The translations under genes and the position numbers were made by a program. Below the pieces are notes generated by a model. That model did not search any database and had not been told where the DNA came from. It worked only from the letters and a program-made list of their open reading frames with translations. This document shows positions 61,493 to 64,000 of a stretch of DNA of 64,000 bases, in pieces; within the stretch, counting starts at the first letter, position 1; the number at the start of each line of letters is the position of its first letter. Origin of the DNA: Mycolicibacterium frederiksbergense (lineage in GTDB: Bacteria > Actinomycetota > Actinomycetes > Mycobacteriales > Mycobacteriaceae); the NCBI RefSeq assembly GCF_029893345.1, contig NZ_JARXVE010000011.1, positions 145,707 to 209,706 on the forward strand, read 5' to 3'.

Positions 61493-61804
61493 TTATCCGG
61501 CCGTGTCGTTGAGGTGAACCAGGCCGTAGACCCCCACCGGAATACCCAGTGCGGCTCCACCGACGACAGCACCCACGGCGCTGGCCGGTGCAGCACCGAT
61601 GATGCAGCCACCGACCGCACCCACGCCGAGGCCGACAAGCCCGCCCAGCATCGAGCCCACACCGACGGCGAACTCGAATCGGGATACAGCGATGGATAGT
61701 TCAGCCTGGAGGGCAGGCCGCACACTACGGTCCGGGACCACCGTCTCCGGGGTGTGGGCGGTCAGATCGAGCAGTGCGGTGGGCAGCGTCAACACATTGG
61801 TCAT
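61493..61804 (-). CDS. Small glycine-zipper membrane protein
   Basis: 103 aa. The C-terminal half is an Ala/Gly-rich hydrophobic hairpin (GVGSMLGGLVGLGVGAVGG then GCIIGAAPASAVGAVVGGAA) with repeated GxxxG spacing; the N-terminal half is polar. AAAGGAG precedes the ATG. Similar glycine-zipper proteins occur widely in mycobacteria; some are pore-forming or envelope-associated. Function unknown. Confidence 0.7.
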   Translation of the reverse strand: MTNVLTLPTALLDLTAHTPETVVPDRSVRPALQAELSIAVSRFEFAVGVGSMLGGLVGLGVGAVGGCIIGAAPASAVGAVVGGAALGIPVGVYGLVHLNDTAG

Positions 61805-62373
61805 GACGAAACTCCTTTACGGCACGGAGGATTCCGGCCGCAGCGCACTCACTCAGCGGTGCACATGTGGGCCGGATAGGGACTCACGAGGACTGAGATA
61901 CGGACTACTGTCGCTTGCCATTTCGTCCTCACCTCCCTCCAGCCCAGAGCGCCTGACGCGCCATAACACGGTTACTACCCAAACTCGCGAAGAGAGCACA
62001 CACAAGACGGCTCAAACCGATTCGGTGTCTACACCCCCTCGTCAGAGCTTTGGCACTGCACGGCGTATCAGATTCGCTGAAGCCACTTGGGCTCAACCCT
62101 TAAGCCGGGAAGAGCTGTCCTGACCTGGGGCGTCTCTCGACGTTCGGGGTCAGTGGCCTATATCCGTGCAGCCGCCTCACCTATCGAAGTGCTTGCACCT
62201 TCCAGGTTGGCACCGCACCGCGGATGGGGCAACCGGACGTTCGAATATTGACGCCATCTTGACCTGGATGAACACAAGGTTGCCATTCTGCATGGCGGAT
62301 ACCTGAAGTATCCGTATATTGTGTTTGCTGATATTGCTGGGGCCCCCATATTTTCTGACGGCGGAGTGGCTGG
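61805..62373. other. 569-bp region without a supported gene
   Basis: Divergent region between the glycine-zipper gene and the diguanylate cyclase gene. It is less GC-rich toward the right, with a perfect dyad CGGATAC-CTGAA-GTATCCG (62296-62314) followed by TATATT (62315-62320), an AT-rich tract that may be part of the cyclase promoter. Short frames here have no family features. Confidence 0.5.
62296..62314. promoter_or_regulatory. Dyad CGGATAC-n5-GTATCCG upstream of the diguanylate cyclase gene
   Basis: Perfect 7-bp arms, about 60 bp before the cyclase start and next to an AT-rich tract. Candidate operator of an unknown regulator. Confidence 0.5.
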
Positions 62374-63561
62374 ATGATTGGTGATTTGACCGCTTCCTCG
62401 TCTTCTGGCATGAATAATTTCCGCTTCGCCACAGCGGCGCTGCGCGAGGGTCACTTCATGCGAGTGTTTGCCCGGATCGCATCGGCTGGCTGTTTTTCGC
62501 TTGCCGGCCTCTGCATAGCGATCCAGTTCCATCCCGCGGGGCCCAACGGGGTGGGTGCGCGGGTAGTGCAGGCTGCGGTCGTGGTGTCGGCCCTGGCTGT
62601 GGGGTCGCGTTGGCTGTGGTGGCCGTGGCCTGTCTACCGGCAAGCGGTGGTGTTTGCGGCGTGGCTGGACGCATCGGTCACGGTGCTTGCCGTCACCATG
62701 TCGGACCCTGTCGCCGCGCTGTGCGTCGCGATGTTCTTGGGATTGAACGGTGTGTTCGTCGCTTTCCTGCTGGGCTGGCGGATGCTGTTGGCGCACCTGG
62801 CGTTCTGCTGCGCAGTCATCGCAGCGATCGTGGCGTACGCCGCGCTCACTGAACGCGGTGACCTCGCGACGCTGATCCTGCTGCTCGCTCCCACCCTCAC
62901 CTGGGTGCTGGTGGTGTCAGTGTGCGGCGGCATGTTGGTCGAGCACGGACGCCGCGCGGTGCGCAAGACTGCACGGTCTGCGCACTACGACCCATTAACC
63001 GGACTACGCAACCGGCGCGGCATGTATGCCGCGATCAACGGTGCCCTTGCCCGCGCCACCGGCCCGGTGACCGTAATCGCGGCGGTGTGCGATATCGACG
63101 GGTTCAAAAACCTCAACGACACCAACGGCCACGCCGCCGGCGACGCCGCGCTCATCGAGATCGCCGAGCAGCTGAAATCGCGGGCCACCGGCACCGACAT
63201 CACCGCTCGAATCGGTGGCGACGAACTGGTCCTGGTCGCCATCACCCCTGATACCGCCAGCATCGACACCATGATTGGGGAATTGCTCACCCGGCTCGAA
63301 CCGCTGACCCGTGTGCACGCGGTTGGTCTGCCACTGACCGCCAGCATCGGTATCGCCGCGCACAGCACAGCTGACCGGCATTTCACCACCGATGATGTCC
63401 TGCGCCACGCCGACGCCGCCATGTACGACTCGAAACGCTCGGGCGGCGCAACGTGTGCTGTCTACCGCGACGGATTCACCGGGCCCACCACGGATGCATT
63501 CCGCCGTTCGGCGCGCCCCAATCGTCCAAGCGTGAACACCCCCGGACCACAAGGAGTTTGA
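62374..63561 (+). CDS. Membrane-bound diguanylate cyclase (GGDEF domain, GGDEL variant)
   Basis: 395 aa. Six or so membrane helices (about 35-200) are followed by a GGDEF domain: YDPLTGLRNRRGMYAAING, CDIDGFKNLNDTNGHAAGDA, the signature RIGGDELVLVA (GGDEL at 281-285, Phe replaced by Leu) and LPLTASIGIAAH. GGDEL forms can be active, so c-di-GMP synthesis is possible but not certain. There is no EAL domain. The start at 62374 is uncertain; a Met at 62458 would still precede the first helix. No RxxD inhibitory site is evident. Confidence 0.85.
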   Translation: MIGDLTASSSSGMNNFRFATAALREGHFMRVFARIASAGCFSLAGLCIAIQFHPAGPNGVGARVVQAAVVVSALAVGSRWLWWPWPVYRQAVVFAAWLDASVTVLAVTMSDPVAALCVAMFLGLNGVFVAFLLGWRMLLAHLAFCCAVIAAIVAYAALTERGDLATLILLLAPTLTWVLVVSVCGGMLVEHGRRAVRKTARSAHYDPLTGLRNRRGMYAAINGALARATGPVTVIAAVCDIDGFKNLNDTNGHAAGDAALIEIAEQLKSRATGTDITARIGGDELVLVAITPDTASIDTMIGELLTRLEPLTRVHAVGLPLTASIGIAAHSTADRHFTTDDVLRHADAAMYDSKRSGGATCAVYRDGFTGPTTDAFRRSARPNRPSVNTPGPQGV

Positions 63562-63641
63562 ACCGAGGACAGCTACGCAGGACGTGCTAGATCAGTTCGA
63601 TCAATTCTCAGAGACGTGAAACCCGGGCAAGCTCCCCGGAT

Positions 63642-63909
63642 CTATTTCGCGGTCCAGCGGTCGCGGCCATCAGACCCCGCCGTGCAGGTAAGAGTGCTGC
63701 CGTCACTGGCTTTAGCGGTTTTGCCCACTAAGTCCTTGTTGCAGAACGTACCGGCCGCCGCCGCCTCGCCTGGCGCACCTGCTGATGCGGTCCAGCGGTC
63801 GCGGCCATCGGAGCCCGCCGTGCAGGTAAGAGTGCTGCCGTCACTAGCAGTGCCGGTTTTGCCCTCCAAGTCCTTGCTGCAAAACGTACCGGCCGCCGGC
63901 GACGCGCTA
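63642..63909 (-). pseudogene. Repeat protein gene truncated at its 5' end by an IS630 insertion
   Basis: The remaining frame codes for two 46-residue repeats of the type AAGTFCSKDLEGKTGTASDG then STLTCTAGSDGRDRWTA, separated by a Gly/Ala linker and ending in RWTAK. Each repeat has two Cys, suggesting a small disulfide-bonded extracellular domain. No signal peptide or start precedes the first repeat: at 63909 the sequence changes to the end of an insertion element. The intact gene was probably a secreted or lipoprotein. Confidence 0.65.
63649..63899. repeat. Two direct repeats with a 138-bp period in the truncated gene
   Basis: Unit 1 starts at 63649 and unit 2 at 63787. The first 59 bases differ at only about 2 positions, so the duplication is recent or kept uniform by conversion. 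Confidence 0.75.
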
Positions 63910-64000
63910 GTGTCCTGAGTCGTTAATTCGCTCGCTCTTGTTAGAGTTGGTGATGCCGTCACCGCATGCTGCTCAGATCGTTTTGACCGATGTCGAGCGG
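63910..64000 (+). mobile_element. Left end of an IS630-family insertion sequence
   Basis: Starts just after a TA dinucleotide (63908-63909), the target of IS630/Tc1-mariner elements, with end sequence GTGTCCTGAGTCGTTAATTC. It interrupts the repeat-protein gene and leads into a transposase start. The right end lies outside the window. Confidence 0.55.
63953..64000 (+). CDS. IS630-type transposase, first 16 codons only
   Basis: ATG at 63953 reads MPSPHAAQIVLTDVER to the window edge, which matches the usual N-terminus of IS630 transposases (a short polar head then V/I-L-[ST]-x-x-E-R). Too short for certainty; cut by the window end. Confidence 0.5.
   Translation, partial: MPSPHAAQIVLTDVER

Noticed and set aside
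63649..63899. Two near-identical units considered as a CRISPR-like array
   Set aside because: Only two units, 138-bp period, and they code for a cysteine-containing protein repeat in frame; no short repeat-spacer pattern.

Overview
The window reads as chromosomal DNA of a high-GC actinobacterium, almost certainly a fast-growing environmental Mycobacterium/Mycolicibacterium. The sequence-based reasons are three separate MmpS-MmpL pairs, a 13E12-type DUF222/HNH protein, a Crp-like regulator resembling Rv3676, two SigH-like ECF sigma factors, a RipD-like NlpC/P60 protein, a mycobacterial L,D-transpeptidase, an F420-type LLM oxidoreductase and many leaderless GTG/ATG starts. No rRNA, tRNA, CRISPR array, prophage or plasmid origin was seen. 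The only mobile element is the left edge of an IS630-type insertion at the extreme right end.

Layout. 1-8.7 kb is a catabolic/accessory stretch: a minus-strand operon of cytochrome P450, VanB-like reductase and amino-acid permease; a MarR-LLM oxidoreductase pair; and, divergent from it, a sulfotransferase overlapping a conserved protein of unknown function. 8.8-23.8 kb carries the HNH protein, the first mmpS-mmpL pair, two convergent SigH-like sigma genes, a purine-type permease, a DUF808 membrane protein, a cold-shock gene with a clear terminator, a phosphotransferase, and the second mmpS-mmpL pair between two TetR genes. 23.9-34.5 kb holds an amine-dehydrogenase-like oxidoreductase, a shortened large NAD-glutamate dehydrogenase, an OsmC protein and a run of regulators (ArgP-like, TetR, Crp, OhrR-like, GntR) ending with an MFS exporter and the scar of a deleted ABC-F gene.

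34.5-48.7 kb contains a NarL-type two-component system, a RES/Xre-type toxin-antitoxin pair, a PucR-linked lpd-pdhA-pdhB-pdhC operon, a TetR-acyl-CoA dehydrogenase unit, an SDR and a secreted Trp/Pro-repeat protein. 47.9-53 kb is the third mmpS-mmpL pair, followed by an overlapping thioesterase gene and preceded by a divergent TetR gene. 53.3-64 kb is rich in envelope genes: an Excalibur-like repeat lipoprotein, a ThiD/PdxK-type kinase, an SDR, a single-cysteine DsbA-like protein, then a compact locus coding for a BlaI repressor, an M56 (BlaR1-like) protease, CcdA, a DsbA-type thioredoxin, an L,D-transpeptidase and a RipD-like NlpC/P60 protein. A diguanylate cyclase and a repeat protein cut by the IS630 element complete the window.

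How the genes work together. The best candidate for an undescribed system is the BlaI-M56 locus (56.4-61.3 kb). A near-identical 18-bp element lies in the promoters of the dsbA/ldt pair and of the NlpC/P60 gene, which suggests one beta-lactam-responsive regulon linking extracytoplasmic disulfide chemistry to peptidoglycan cross-linking. A second theme is regulators whose predicted leaderless promoters overlap a palindrome: the OhrR-like, GntR and two TetR genes. All starts, operators and promoters are read by eye and have not been tested.
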